NCBI GenBank assembly: GCA_026261815.1
Contig: JAMPIT010000566.1
Coordinates: 26,499,001-26,563,000 of the forward strand
Source: Monarcha castaneiventris obscurior
Taxonomy: Eukaryota > Chordata > Aves > Passeriformes > Monarchidae
Direction of reading: 5' to 3'
Length of the DNA stretch: 64,000 nucleotides
The notes beneath the pieces were generated by a model. The model saw nothing but the letters and a program-made list of their open reading frames with translations. It did no database searches and had not been told where the DNA came from. This document shows positions 62,516-64,000 of the stretch, piece after piece. The position numbers and the translations under genes were made by a program. Numbering within the stretch: position 1 is the first letter of the stretch; every line of letters begins with the position of its first letter.

Positions 62516-64000
62516 AACTGTCAAGTATTTGGAATTTGAACCTGGGCAGAGTTTGGTTCAAATGTCAAACCCATTATTTTGGAAACTATGCCAAGTATTG
62601 TCCATAACAATAACCACAGAATGTCTTTTAATTAAAAGGCTGGAGAACTCAAAAAGACTCTCCAACCCTTTTAAGGAATACAGAAAAATAAATGATAATT
62701 TAAATTTGTATTCAAACAAATCCCCAGCCTCTAGCAAGACAAATTAATTTTATAATTCTGCTGCAATAATTACCATTCTTCTCTTTTATTGCTTCCTTTG
62801 GATTGACAATTCAATACCAAAACATGGGGTGGTTTCGTACTTGCAAAACCAAAACATAATGCCTGAGGTTTTGCAAAAGCAAAATATTTCCTGGCTCATT
62901 CCATCTCAGCTGAATTTGATGAAACACAGTCATTTAGGTGCATCAAAAGAAAAACTCCCTGTGTAAGCATGCAACAATTATTTACAGTATTAGAAGATCT
63001 TCCTGGGGTCCTTCTAACCTGCATAATTCCATGAATCTATAGAGGAGCTAAATTTTACTCAGTATCATAAAGTCAGAATATCAATAACATTGCAAGAAAA
63101 GAGAGGCATAGAAACAACCTTGTACTGTGTAGCAGCTTTCCATCACTTTTGAACTAGTTAGGTATAAAAAAACTAAGGATAACAGAAAAGGAAATAAAAA
63201 AGATGAGTAAATTCCCAAATCACCACACAGATGTATCTGACAACTTATACATTGGCAATGCATTGCCCTTTATAGATTTAGTCTTTTAAATATATTTTAG
63301 AAACATGGAGGCTTTTAATAAAATGCTTACATTAATAGTTCACTATCAGCTACCTCTTGTCATGCTTTTTGTACCCTGACAGCACTTCTACAGTTTTTTT
63401 ACACAGCACACAGTCGAGCTGAAGTTTATATCATTATGACAGATATGAGCTGAGCCCTCTACCAATAAAAATTATAACATAAAACTTTCATAATCACCAG
63501 TCAACATCTTCTATTGACTTCTAATGTGACTAAGAAAGTAAGGACTCAAAAGTCATTTAGGAGTTTAATTCTGCTTTCAAAAAATCATCTTAGTCCGACT
63601 GAACACTCTTTCAAAAATTCTTTATGCTTACTATATATTCTGAATTTTTATTCAGATGTTATTATGAATGCTTTCTTTCCATAGTATGGAGAAACCTGGA
63701 ATATGCCGTCAAAAAAGTAGCACCTTCATATTAGTATAAACCATAAATAAATATTCCCTATTGATTCAAAGAATTGCTGACATTCAAAGCAAGTAGAAAC
63801 AAAGCAGAATTGATGTTTTTATATCCTAGATCACATTAAAATACCCAGATAATAGCTAAAAAAATCAGAAAAAAATTCTTTAATTTATTACTTGGATTTC
63901 TTGATCATTTTCATCTAGAGTACTTTGCTAAAAACATAAATGTAATAATGTAATTAGTGGATAATGTAAATTACCTGCCAATTAATTACATTTTTCTAAG
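62516..64000. other. AT-rich right end, unassigned
   Basis: No gene, repeat family or RNA gene recognised up to the window edge. Confidence 0.5.

Noticed and set aside
1..64000. CRISPR arrays, operons or prokaryotic mobile systems
   Set aside because: The window is plainly vertebrate nuclear DNA. No regular direct-repeat/spacer pattern or bacterial gene layout is present.

Overview
This is vertebrate nuclear DNA, most likely from a bird and probably a passerine. It has intron-exon structure with GT-AG splice sites and a CpG-island promoter. It also carries CR1 LINE fragments with the avian 3' end, an ERVL remnant of avian type, a solo LTR, and a tRNA-Ile/CR1 chimeric SINE resembling the passerine TguSINE1 family.

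The only gene I can support is MXRA5 (matrix-remodeling-associated 5, adlican), complete on the minus strand. One or two untranslated first exons lie in a CpG island (about 32.55-33.99 kb). They are followed by coding exons at 30792-30979, 28363-28492, 27669-28059, 20121-25094, 18578-19478 and 15093-17004. All six join in frame to 8496 nt, a 2831-residue protein (human MXRA5 is about 2828). Domain order is signal peptide, cysteine-capped leucine-rich repeats, two Ig domains, a long Ser/Thr/Pro-rich mucin-like segment, then ten more Ig domains.

Layout: 1-14.3 kb is AT-rich 3' flank with no recognisable gene or repeat family. 14.3-15.09 kb is the probable 3' UTR with a candidate poly(A) signal. 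15.09-33.2 kb is MXRA5. 34-62.5 kb is upstream intergenic DNA holding every retroelement I recognised: several CR1 copies (one nested in another), an ERVL fragment, the chimeric SINE and a TATA-bearing solo LTR. 62.5-64 kb is AT-rich and unassigned.

I found no CRISPR array, tRNA gene, rRNA gene or undescribed multigene system. The points most worth a second look are the alternative first-exon donors and repeats in the CpG island, a possible divergent exon at 34721-34870, conserved islands in the mucin-like exon, the SINE, the nested CR1 pair, and the retroelement asymmetry across the gene.
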